A stretch of 64,000 bases of DNA, from contig NC_064036.1 in the NCBI RefSeq assembly GCF_932526225.1, positions 20,048,953 to 20,112,952 on the forward strand. Direction: 5' to 3'. The notes below the pieces were generated by a model. The model was not told where the DNA came from and did not search any database. It saw only the letters and a program-made list of their open reading frames with translations. The number at the start of each line of letters is the position of its first letter. The stretch's first letter is position 1. Of the stretch, positions 47,134 to 57,924 are shown in pieces. This stretch comes from Nematostella vectensis (Eukaryota > Cnidaria > Anthozoa > Actiniaria > Edwardsiidae). A program made the position numbers and the translations under genes.

Positions 47134-48696
47134 GGTTTGTAACAGGCCCTAACTGTGAACCTTCAAGTTTTGGGTCATTGCCTGAAAGAGGCAAAAATAA
47201 TTTTTAAAAGAAGTAAAATAATTTGGAATAAAAGCAATCCTTATATATCAGCAATATTGTTATCATTTTGTGCATATGCAACAGATTTGAAGTTTTTCTT
47301 TGTCATCTTCTTGCTGTATTGTTTAAGTTGGAGTTTTTGATATTTGGAATTAAATTGATGATAGGAATGAATGGTGAAAATGTTAGCCAAAACAATTGTT
47401 TGCTAAATTCGGAAATTCGTATATTTACGATCTTAAGTACCTGAAATCACTAATTATTCGGTTTGCTAAACCAGGGTTGAAGTTGTTTTGATCAGGGTGC
47501 TAAGATAATAAATGTTTGCCTCTACACTTCCATCATGCTCAATGTAATAGAGTTATCCAAGTATAATTCCGCTTATTGACTGAATGTCCGCATCGGATAT
47601 CGAGAATCGTTATCGAGAAGTTTTAAAGAATATATAAGTAACTAGACGAGTCATCATAAGTATCAACAAATTAGGAATTTTTAAGCTTAAAGTAATTCCT
47701 TTTTCTTGATTTTATACAAAAGAGATGTAGTAAACCGCGCCATATCTAACTATTTATTTGACTATTGTACACAAAATGGAATGGCTAGGGAGGAACTATC
47801 AACCGGAGAGTGGCTAACAACAAGCCTGATATCATTTGTATAGCCCTGACTGCGGAAAATGCTAAATATAGAGCGAGTGTCAACAGGGTTTCACGGTGTT
47901 CCTTCCTGAAAAATAAATTTGATGATAATATGACTTGGTTTATTTAGGAAACTTCATCAGGAATTATTTCCTTACCAGGGCGACCTTGTATTTGGCTGGG
48001 ATATGTCCATAAAAATTCTAGCAAAGTTCTATTTTCGACGAAGTTCTATTTTCTTCCACCGCTCCTCTCTTCGCTCGCTTTCGAACAACATGAATTCGAG
48101 CAAAAGAAAGGAACCTTTCCGGATAGAAAGCTAAAGTGAAAAGAAAATAAGTTAAGGATATAAAAAACTCAAATCATGATAATTAAACAACTTACCAATT
48201 ATTTAGTTTGCGACATCAGCGCCTTTCTAAGAGGATTCGTTCTTCCGTTCAACTCATCTCAGCACAGCGCATAAGTGGGGGAAAATAACTCCCGTCCCTC
48301 CCCCCTCAGTGACCAAAAGAAAAAGGAAAAAAAAACTTCGTATTTTAGCATCTGGGGAGGTATAAGCAAACAAGCCATCGCTTGCATAAAGAAAGATATG
48401 TGAATAGAATTGAACAAAAGATCTTTGCTAAGATATAGAAACGGTCGTTCAAAGACATTTCTTTATAAGAAAAACAAATCGAGTTCGTATTTAGCATCTG
48501 GGGAGGTATAAGAATGGAAATTACGCCACAGGCAACCCAACAATTACAAACAGACAAATCAGAAAAACATGTTATTCTCTGCTTCTTTCAAGAATGTCAA
48601 CACATTGAATTAACTGTGGCCTAGACAAAGTAGTTTGGGCCTGATAAAAAATATTATAGAACAATGGAGATTGCATATTTTATAGATTAAAAGCAG
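47134..48696. other. intergenic region with presumed promoter of the BNIP2-like gene
   Basis: Upstream of the BNIP2-like start codon on the minus strand. Contains a direct repeat around TAGCATCTGGGGAGGTATAA at about 48348 and 48494 (146 bases apart) and a small duplication of GAAGTTCTATTTTC near 48040. No coding exon was seen; 5' UTR exons are possible. Confidence 0.45.
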
Positions 48697-48702
48697 TTTA
48701 TT
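48697..48702 (-). terminator. polyadenylation signal of the UPF0561 gene
   Basis: AATAAA on the minus strand, 233 bases past the stop codon at 48935-48937. Confidence 0.55.
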
Positions 48703-48934
48703 CAAACACTATTATTCACATTCAACATAAATGCATAAAGAACATGAGCATCATCTTTATCTTGCTAGATGGCATAAAATCATTTTGTCTATAACTGTAC
48801 AATATATTTACAAAATATTCACAAGTTTATGGCAAAACAGGTTTGAGAAATATATGGCCTTCGGTCTGGGAGATATAAAGAGGGTCAAATATAGATGCTA
48901 TTCTAGGATGTAAAGTAAACAAGTTATCTATTTG

Positions 48935-51809
48935 TCACAAATCTTTCACTTCATTTAAAAGTCTTTGGTATAGTGCCTCACGCAAGTGGTTCTCCAGGTT
49001 GGCTTGGACAGCAAATCTCTTTACTGCTTCTTTAAGATCTTCTCCCTGAAAACAAGGATCAAAGACAATAATATGCTGTTTTCCAGATGGATTTGACCTT
49101 ATTCTCCTCTTTGGTGGTTGGGGTGCTTGTTATTATTATCTTAAAAAAAAGACACATTTTCCCTATGAACCAAAGGATGATAAAACTGCTCGTGAAAGGT
49201 ACAGAGAACTCTTTAGGAGGTTGCATTTATAAATAATGCAGAATTCCCAAAATTCGAAAACAAAACATTTCTGAATAAGCCCAAATGAGAGCTGGCTGGC
49301 AGGCTACAGGTAGCCCAAAGCTCTCCACTTAATTATGGTAAATATGTAAAAAAAAAAAAAAAAACATTAAAATGCAAAAATAAGAAAATAATAAGAGGAG
49401 CTCCATACTTAACCAAAAGTGGTATACAAGAAAAATATGGTAACAAATATTGGTAACCCATCGACTAGAGTTTTTGGGACCCGATATCCGTCCATCCATC
49501 TGTCCCCAAAAAGCATCGTATGACAACCAAACTTGGCAGGTGTCACGTATGTGTCAAGGGAGGTGCAAAACTGTGATTGTGACGTCATCAGTGACGTCAA
49601 TAGAGGTAAAAATAGGTAGGTCATCAAAATAAAAAATATTTATATTCATAACTCTGTAGGTGTCATGTTGGTGTCAACATCAATGACGTCATCAAAATAA
49701 AAACATTCATATCTTGTGAAAGAAACGTTATATAACAACTAAACTTGGTAGGTGTCATGTATGTGTCAAGGGCGGTGCCAAGATATGGTCATGTGATGCA
49801 TGACATCATTGATGACGTCACTTTTAAAACTTCACGAATTTTTATCTATATTTATATCTCCGAAACAAAACATCATATGAAAACCAAACTTGGTATGTGT
49901 CATGTATATGGTCATGTGTGAAATCTATGTTTACATTTTGCATGTTATTTTTTTTAAATCTCCATTTCAACAATATAAATACAACGTCACAGGAAGAAAA
50001 CTATGTGAAAAGTATACCTCACATTTCACCCCAAGTTCTTGCAAAATCTTCATACATTGTTAACTATAAGGGGGGTGAATAGGGGTATGTAAATCCGCCG
50101 ATCTGCTACATTTCCAGGGCAAATCCGTGGATCCGCAGATATCTTTAGATCCGCATGATTTCACAGATAAACAATAGCATCGATTGAAATTCATTTTAAA
50201 TCCGAAATTGGACCGTCAAAGCAGTCAAAATCCGAAATCCGGGCCCGTGCATCAGTGCAAATGGCAAATGGCTTATGGGTACTAATTAATCGTGTAATTA
50301 AGGTTGTTAAATAAAGTCCAGCAATGTCAGAGCCAAGCATTGGGGTAACCAATTTGATTTTTCCATATTCTTCAAGACAATTCTTCTTACTTTCGGTCGT
50401 TGCCATTTGCCAATCGCCATTTGCACTGACAACCTTTATTGAAATGGGTATATGTACAGTACCATGCTTTCTGAAACTAAAATGCAAACCTTATTAAGTG
50501 TCAGGTACAAGATGCTCCCGTCCTTGGCCTCAAACTCTACCTCCAGCAAAGGCCTGCAAGGTGAATCTGTGCTTTCTTCCTCTGTTTTATAAATCAGAGT
50601 CCACAGTTTGTATCAAGAACATAAACACGCTAAAGGATCTCAAAATAAAGAGTATTAAGCTTGTAGATTTTTGAAATTGAGATTCTAACAAATCCCACTC
50701 CTCCCTCTTAAAGGGCAACTTACATCCTCTCCCCAAAAAAGAATTCTTAAACATGAACGCCACTATAAAAGGGATAGCTCCACCCCCTTTTCGCAAGCTC
50801 TCACGCAAGTTGCCATCATTCAAAACTAGGCTTCATTGAGTGTGGACCTCTGTAACCGCTGGAACAAAACATGCTTAAAGTAAAGCCGTACAACAAACTT
50901 TAACAACTGTAAAGTACAAAAGAGTGTTAAAGAGCTATAAGGAATATTCGGGAAAGTGTTTGGAGGCCATTCTCTACAAATACAAGAGCAAAAACAGTAC
51001 TTAAAATTTAACACAGCGCCCACTTGTTTAAATTGAAAAAGAAATTCAAAAACAGCGTGCACACTCTTTTGAAATATACAAACAACCAATTTGAAATATT
51101 CATCTATTCAAAACCACTTGAAACACTTTCTGTTTCAAAAAACAGAACAAAAAAGCGAGGATTAGATAGGTTTTGATAGGTTTTACAATATTGTATAGGT
51201 TTAAAGGTATCTGGATTTTTCAACGCAAATCAGGAAAACATTATTACATGATGAAGTATTGTAACATATGATGAATCGTCCTGTCAGATGGGCATGACCC
51301 ACTTTTGGCAGACCGGGAAATCCATGCCCCTGGGTAACATACATGTCTGTGATTGACACTCTAACAATAGGCTGATACATCAACTCCATCTTGAAGCAAG
51401 AAAGTCGATTGAACCCAAAAATGGTAAAAAAAAGAATTTTAAATGAAGAAGGGGGGGTACTGCAGTGAAAACAGACAAAGGCAGAAAGGACCTAAAATAA
51501 GCTTGTAGTACATACTCAAAATTAACAGAAATAGAATCCTTGAATACAGTGAAGTAAACAGTATTCGCTTGCATAATTACCAAAAGCACCGAGAGCCCTC
51601 TTTCGCTGGTGAGGGGGGACATAGACTTGTAGTGCAGCACGCCTTTCTCGTCTTTGCCGCTTCGCCTCTTCCTTCTGCATAGCGAGAACTCTTTGTTCTT
51701 TATCATACTCGTCTCGGTCTATCTGGTTCTTGATAATAGAGTGCACAAATCCATGGCTCGTGTCCAGTTTCGGCACGGTTTCACGAGTAAAATTTGCGTC
51801 TCCCGCCAT
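48935..51809 (-). CDS. UPF0561 family protein, homologue of vertebrate C2orf68
   Basis: Minus-strand exons 51581-51809, 50490-50581 and 48935-49045 (phases 1 and 0) give 432 bases, 143 residues and a TGA. The N-terminal exon holds the family hallmark: LDTSHGFVHSIIKNQIDRDE, a basic helix and LQVYVPPHQRK. The second exon encodes LLEVEFEAKDGSILYLTL, and the last ends in a helix, NLENHLREALYQRLLNEV. Order and spacing match C2orf68 as I know it; the vertebrate protein is slightly longer. Its molecular function is unknown. The donor of exon 1 is G|GTAATT. An in-frame methionine 13 codons upstream at 51848 is an alternative start; I chose MAGD because the conserved region begins soon after it. Head-to-head with the Piwi-like gene. 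Confidence 0.85.
49410..49900. repeat. imperfect internal repeats with TGACGTCA-like palindromes
   Basis: Blocks CCAAACTTGG.AGGTGTCA.GTATGTGTCAAGGG and (T)GACGTCAT recur three times at intervals of 120-190 bases, with AAAATAAAAA between. This is typical of a repetitive non-coding mobile element whose ends I cannot define. It lies in the second intron of the UPF0561 gene. Confidence 0.6.
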
Positions 51810-52152
51810 CGCGTTGCTACAACCTTTTTGTCTATCAAAGTCACACACTCTGGTTTACAATACTCGGAGTGTAATCGAGCATCGATCATGACGTCATTGA
51901 ATATTTGTTTTTCCGGAAAGATTCCGATTTTGCATACGACATATCTGTCGAATCTCTGATTGGTTAGTCTATACACGGCAGCTTTATTATGGTCTGTCCC
52001 GCCACTCCGAGGCAGATTGCCCCACGAGTTTTGCAGTGTTTGCGTTATTTCAAGTGCTTTGGGCACAGATTTTACCTTTTAGTTTTTCGTTTTAAGGCAC
52101 TGAAAGGGAGTAGAACTGTAGCTGAGAGTACAAAAAAGTATAATAACAAGAC
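51810..52152. promoter_or_regulatory. bidirectional promoter between UPF0561 and Piwi-like genes
   Basis: 343 bases separate the two divergent start codons. It contains a perfect CRE palindrome TGACGTCA at 51889-51896 and an inverted CCAAT box (ATTGG) near 51959. There is no obvious TATA. Assignment rests on gene arrangement and motifs only. Confidence 0.55.
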
Positions 52153-55100
52153 ATGGCCGGCAGAGGTGGTCGAGGGGCTGCTCTTTTGCAGGTAAAGTTG
52201 AAAGTTGTTGTGGTCGGTTAAGAAACATGGCTGACTTTTTACATGTTCTATTCTACATAACAAGAGGAGTAACGAAGTTCTTTTGTTTACATAGATATCT
52301 TTTACTTCACTGTATGAAGCATCATCTTTTCTTTATAGATCTGGAATTCTTTGTTATAGGTTAAATTTTAGTATGTGTTTCATAGTTTTTCTTAAATAGT
52401 CCTCATCCTTGCTTTGGTCTATATGGCTTGGTCCTTACAAAATAGGAACCAAAGAGCAAATTACTTTCTTCCTTCCGCAAAACAAATACACCTATTTAAA
52501 ATAAGGTTGACAAAACGATGATGGAAAGTGGCCCAAGTAGGTTGGATAAGCAATGTTGTATGAAATTGTTAATTTCCTAAATGGGTCTGTGGAAACTTTA
52601 TGGATGTACTGACTCTTGAAGTGCATGAGGTAATGGTACCTATTATCGGACACTTAAGATTTACGCTAAAATATCTCACGTACAAAACACAATTGAGTCT
52701 TAGGTTTTACAGCTAGAAATCACTGACTATTAAACAATATAATTCGACCGATTTATCAAAAATTCGATGGTTAAATTTGGAAGAAAACAATCGTTCGTAA
52801 GACGTGTTGTGAAGCCCTATTATCGGATACCTAGCCCTATTATCGGACACCCTAGCCCTATTATCGGACAGCAGATTTCTTCTCAAAAAACAACAGCAAA
52901 ATCATGCTTCATTTTCATTAAAATACTGCAGACAATAATTGTTGACATATGTACTTTGCAAAACTCAAGATAGTTTTTAGTTTGAGACTCTTTCTTCTCC
53001 ATAGCAAGCGATTCAAAACACATGCATCACGTGCGTGACAAACTGCACGGCAAAATGCGTGTTTGCTCATCGATCGCTCAAATTTACGTTGAATCGTTCG
53101 ATGATTGCTCAACTGTCCGATAATAGGGCACCGAGGTTAGGTACGAACAATTCGAGCTATTCCGAAGTGTCTTCGGAAACAGAGGCCAAATAGCATCCTG
53201 GGAGATGAACAACTAAATGTCGGATTCGTCCTCACGTATTCACGTCAAAGAGAGGATTTCAATCGCCGTTTTGCGGTGCATGAGAGAAAATTATTTATAG
53301 TTTTGCCCTCAGCATTGCGCAGATCACTGTCTTCCTAATAAAAATCCTAATGTCACACATTTACGCTTAACAATAGGTGTTTTTTGCATTGATGACTTTT
53401 GATTTGCAACCCTTCGCTTTTTAGAATTAATGCACAACTTACCAAGCACCGTTTTCCATGCAGACACACTAAACAGCATTTCAGACATTCATGTGTTTAG
53501 CGATTATTTTTGGCATTCAAACATTCCTTCACGAAAATAATCTTTCCGAACTTCATTTACAATCTTACATGTGACATCCAAAAAACAATCACTTTCTCAA
53601 TCTGAACAAAGGAAAATATGGAAAAGGGACAGAAAAATTTAAACTTCAAAAAATAGATAAAATGAAATGATTGTAAAAAAACTCCTGTAACTCTTGTAAC
53701 AAAACGCCTGTTTTGGTGTTTGTTTTTTTGTATGGATCCCCTCGACTAACCATCAAGCGGGCTAACATTTGGGTAATATTCTTGTACAGCTACAAGAACA
53801 GGACAACAAAACTCCCCTCCTGTTTGTTTTTGAAGAGTTTATTATAAAAGTTTTGCGTGTTTGCACTAGCACCGTGAAATGTGTTTTGACCTCTATCATG
53901 GCCGCTGGTTGGTTATGCTAATGAGTGCCATGTCAAATGCAAACCAAGAATTGAAAATACCTTGGGACATATTTAAACTAAATACAGAAAAATGTTAATA
54001 AATCATGCTACTGGCTTACATATGTATCATCTTCATCTATACAAAAAATGAAAACTACCCCTTGCCATTTGCACAAATGGGTGTTGCTTGGAAATTGCTT
54101 GTTTTAAGCTTATTTTCCCATCTCTTTATTTGCAGGCTCTTGAAAAACCAAACAGGCCACCTGGACAGGCTGCACATAATGGCCAGGTAAATATTACTTT
54201 ATTATAAATTATTTAAGAGAAATTGCCATTAAATCAAAAGCAGGATTATCTGTAACCAATGGCAAGAGTTAAAAATCCCATTTAACCCTTTATAGACCAT
54301 AGGCCACTCAAGTGGCTCTCCTAACAAGCGGCCATAGACCACTGAAGTGGCCAAAGCAATACAACAACTTTGTAGCCTCCTATTGGTCGGTAAAACAATC
54401 GCTTTTATTTTGTTTGATAGTCCCACCAATCAGAATAAAGATCAAGGGTCCCTTGGGCATTAGACCATGTGCTCACGTTGTGTATGCGATTTTATACGAA
54501 TTTTTGAAGTGCGAGATAGAGCGAGATTATAACAACATGGCAGCGTGCGCAAACATATTCGATAACGATAGCGATGATGAAGAGTTTTACGGTTTCACAG
54601 CCAAAGATATTGGCAGGAGAGTGGCAGAAGATGATGGGCAGGCTAGTGGAGAGAGTGATTTATCGTTTGGAAAAGAGTCGAGTGAGGAAGAAGAGTTGGA
54701 GAGCGGAGACGAAGGAGAAAGTGTCGAGTGGAGTCGGGAACTACATGAAGTTGAACTTGCTCCTTTTGATCGTGTAGTCGGTCCTACAAATATTCTTCCA
54801 GCTGAAGCGAATGCCACCGATTTCCTTGAACAGCTCTTTCCCCCTGATTTAATCGACCTGATTGTGGAAGAAACAAACAGAAATGCCAGGCAAAAGGATG
54901 CTGATCCAACGTATTGGGAACCTGTGAACGCGAGCGACATCAAGATATATCTCGCGATAAGACTGCTACAAGGAATCAAGTCTGTACCGTCAGAGCGTGA
55001 TTACTGGGCCACAAGCCCGTTTCTAGGGGTGAAAAGCATCAAGGATGCAATGTCAAAGAACAAGTACGTGAAGATAAACCAGTATCTTCATTTCAACGAT

Positions 55101-57849
55101 GCTGAGAAGGCCAAACCGCGTGGTCACGAAGAACACGATAAGTTGTTTCATGTTGGCCCGCTCATCAAACGATTGTCTGAGACATTTCTCGAAGCCTACA
55201 AGCCCAATCGGGAAAACGCAATCGATGAGGGATTGATCAAATACAAGGGAAGACTTGGATTCAAACAGTACATGCCTCTGAAGCCAGCGAAAAGAGGCAT
55301 AAAAGTTTGGCTCCGGGCCGACTCACACACACATTATGTGTCGGTGTTTCAAGTCTACACCGGACGCCCGAAGCAAAACACAGCTGAAACCGGCCTCGGA
55401 GCCAGAGTCGTTACTGACTTATCCAGAGATTTAGTCGGAGGACACTATCATTTATTTATGGATAATTTTTTTTCAAGCTTTGATCTTTTAAAAAAGCTTA
55501 AGAACGATGGTATTTACGCCACTGCAACGACAAGAACAAACAGGAAAGAGTTTCCGGCTGAAGTCAAGTCCGCCAAACTCACAAATCACGGCGATGCCTA
55601 TGTAATGCAAAGGCAGGGGATCCACGCCACAGCATGGAAAGACAAAAAAAAACGTTTTTTTCTTAAGAAGTGGAAGCCAGCGAGAAGGCCAAGAGACTGT
55701 AAAGAGGAAAGGGAAGGATGGCACATTAGAGAAAGTGTCCGCGCCGCCGTGTGTTGTCACCTACAACAAGCACATGGGCGGCGTGGACTATGCCGACCAG
55801 AAGCGAGGAGACTACAAGATCCCCATCAAATCTCGCCGGTGGTATCGCTATTTATTTATATTTCTATTCGAGACTGCGGTGGTAAATTCGCATGTTCTAC
55901 TGAATTTGTCCCCAAACCACAAGAAGATAACGCAGCTGGACTATCGGCTAGAACTTATCGAGGGGTTGATCGGCGGAAACTCGTCGAGAAAGCTCAAACG
56001 TGCTTCTACAGAGATTGAGGTGGTTGACGGAAAGTCACATTTCCCAGTAAAAGTGCCAATAAACAGATGTGTGCACTGTGCTGCTGAATCGGAAAGAAAG
56101 CGATCAACCTGGGGATGTGTTTTATGCAATGTCACGCTTTGTGTTGGCTGTTTCGAGCCATTTCATTTGAAGTGAGTTGAGCGAATCGGAGCGTACCACA
56201 ATGGCGGCGCGAAATTTGAATCTTGCCATGAACACTAAACCCTGGAAATTGACTTATTTCTGTGAAGTTACACTCTTGATTTCTAGTTGAACCAATTAAA
56301 CAACATTGTAAGGATACATGTTTTATATTATGAGGTTTGAAAATGTAGTGTGTTTGACAAATTGTTATAGTATACAACAACAATTGTAGTATTATCAAAC
56401 TTTTCAATGAACTCTTTATTCTTCAAATATTTTTCATAGCTCATGAAGTGGACTTTTCCCACTAATATTTGCTGTAAGTGAAAGAATAAACATATGTGAG
56501 TCACTGTATTTTTTTGTGTTCACTTTGGTGGTATATTGAAAGAGATATAAAGAAAAGAAAATTAGAAGGCATGGATCCCCTGGCAATCCCCAATTAGCAC
56601 TGGTCATAGGGACCACCCTTGGGATTTGGAGTCTGGTCTATAAAGGGTTAAAGAAGGACCTGTGGTATAAAAGCTGCATGCCTATAGGCAAAATGATTTT
56701 AGTTGTCAGTAGACCTCCAAGCTGTGCAGAGCCTCTAACATAAATGCTACTATGATTTTCAGTGTTCTCTCTCAAAATAAATGAAAAACCCATAAAAAGA
56801 CTCTGTATTATCAAAGAATAATAATCACAAGTCCCAATCTCAAAATAATAATATAGCCCGTTAAATGAATTAGAAGTTGAGAGCCATTTCATCAGGTCCG
56901 GCAAAAAAAATATTGATCACTTTCTTGCGCAAAATACAATACTTTCAGTTGTGGTTTTCTATCAAAATTAAGAACAAGGACTTTCTCTATATAATAAACT
57001 ATTGGAGGGGATTTGATAATAATATGCCGTGCTGACTTTAGCAGCAAACTATTTACTACAACTTTTGAATGAACCTGAACTACAAAAAGTAAAACTCATT
57101 TTTTTGTCTTTTTATTCTCCTTTTCCTTCCCATTCAAGCTAGTTATCGAGTGCACAGGTCCTGGAGAGGTCAATAAATTTCACAAATTACACTGCTCGTT
57201 TGCTTTCCAGCATGTTTTAGGCAAGTCCTTGTTTTAGCTTTTCAACAACCTCATCCATGTGAAGATAAGTTCATATAAAATATCGGATTTTAACAGTTTC
57301 TTCCTACAGTTTCTTGACTCAGTCAACTTTGATAGATTCCGTAAAAGTTGAGTGAACTTTCAAAAGGAGTCACTCCTGGCAAAACAAAATATGCAGCTCC
57401 AAAATCCACCTGCAATCTCTCTTCTTCAAAATTTTGACAGAGTACATAACAGAATTATTTGCTTAATTTGAATGACCTATATTAATAACAGGGAGGAAGA
57501 CCACAGGCACCATACCATCAGAATCCATATCAAAAACAAAGCCACAGTTATCCTGGCCAGCCAGGGCAGCCATACCAAGCACAGGGTCAGTCACCATACC
57601 AACAGAACCAGCCTCCATACAACACACCACCACAACAGCCTTACCAGGGGCAGCGACAGCCCCAATACCAGCCACAAGGGCAGGCCTCAAATCAGCAGCC
57701 TCCTCAACAAGGACAGAGACCATACCAACCATCCTACCAAGGGCAACCACCTCAACAGAAGCAACAATACCAGGGGCAAACTCCTTATCAGCAGCAGCCA
57801 CCTCTGCAGAGAGGGCCCTACCTACCCCAACAGTACCAGCAACCACCAG
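52153..57849 (+). CDS. N-terminal exons of a probable Piwi/Argonaute-type protein (continues beyond window)
   Basis: Exons 52153-52191, 54136-54186 and 57492-57849 (phases 0, 0, 1). The first two encode MAGRGGRGAALLQ and ALEKPNRPPGQAAHNGQ, with strong donors GTAAAG and GTAAAT. The third encodes about 119 residues almost entirely of Q, P, Y and G (for example PYQAQGQSPYQQNQPPYN), a disordered low-complexity tail. An RG motif followed by ALLQAL and a P-rich linker at the very N-terminus is typical of invertebrate Piwi proteins, where methylated RG motifs bind Tudor proteins. PAZ and PIWI domains would lie to the right of the window and are not seen, so other RG/Q-rich RNA-binding proteins remain possible. 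Intron 2 carries a piggyBac insertion; intron 3 carries a transposon and a giant array. Confidence 0.5.
52193..54135. other. first intron of the Piwi-like gene
   Basis: Besides the inverted-repeat element at 52635-53132 I see only AT-rich sequence without exons. Confidence 0.5.
52635..53132. mobile_element. putative MITE with TATTATCGGACA ends
   Basis: Left end GGTACCTATTATCGGACAC and right end, on the opposite strand, GGTGCCCTATTATCGGACAG are inverted repeats 498 bases apart. Three further tandem copies of CCCTATTATCGGACAC lie inside at about 52816-52872. No ORF. GAGGT just outside both ends may be a target duplication. Confidence 0.6.
54286..56647 (+). mobile_element. piggyBac DNA transposon, near-complete
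   Basis: The element is bounded by TTAA on both sides (54282-54285 and 56648-56651), the target site that piggyBac elements duplicate. Its ends are perfect inverted repeats, CCCTTTATAGACC on the left and its complement on the right. Subterminal GCCACTCAAGTGGC and CCACTGAAGTGG hairpins follow the left end. It carries one transposase frame with a single frameshift. Length is 2362 bp. Perfect ends and only one lesion indicate recent activity. Confidence 0.93.
54537..56175 (+). pseudogene. piggyBac transposase (DDE_Tnp_1_7 family), one frameshift
   Basis: Cuts and pastes the element at TTAA. I start it at ATG 54537, where an acidic N-terminus (DNDSDDEEFYGF) begins; the open frame extends upstream without sense. 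Landmarks are DYWATSPFLG, YLHFND, IDEGLIKYKGR, then the three catalytic aspartates in LRADSHTHY (55320), LFMDNFFSS (55461) and MGGVDYADQKRG (55786). The C-terminus has a cysteine-rich zinc-binding module, CVHC ... CVLC ... CVGCFEPFH, ending at TGA 56173-56175. At 55644-55652 a run of nine A shifts the frame by one, so the first frame loses the third aspartate and the zinc module. Everything else reads as intact. Confidence 0.93.
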
Positions 57850-57924
57850 GTTTGTCTGCTTGATTCTACCCTTACAGTACCAGCAACCACCAGGTTTGTC
57901 TGCTTGATTCTACCCTTACAGTAC
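57830..57924 (+). repeat. 44-bp duplication of exon 3 end and splice donor (Piwi-like gene)
   Basis: ACAGTACCAGCAACCACCAG|GTTTGT and the following 18 bases occur twice, at 57830 and 57874. A third ACAGTAC at 57918 is the start of the inverted-repeat transposon. The second copy has the same donor at 57893/57894; using it would read TGA soon after the first donor. Confidence 0.93.

Noticed and set aside
54312-54536. Upstream part of the 568-codon frame as transposase N-terminus
   Set aside because: It overlaps the terminal inverted repeat region and lacks the acidic N-terminus typical of piggyBac; the ATG at 54537 starts that region.
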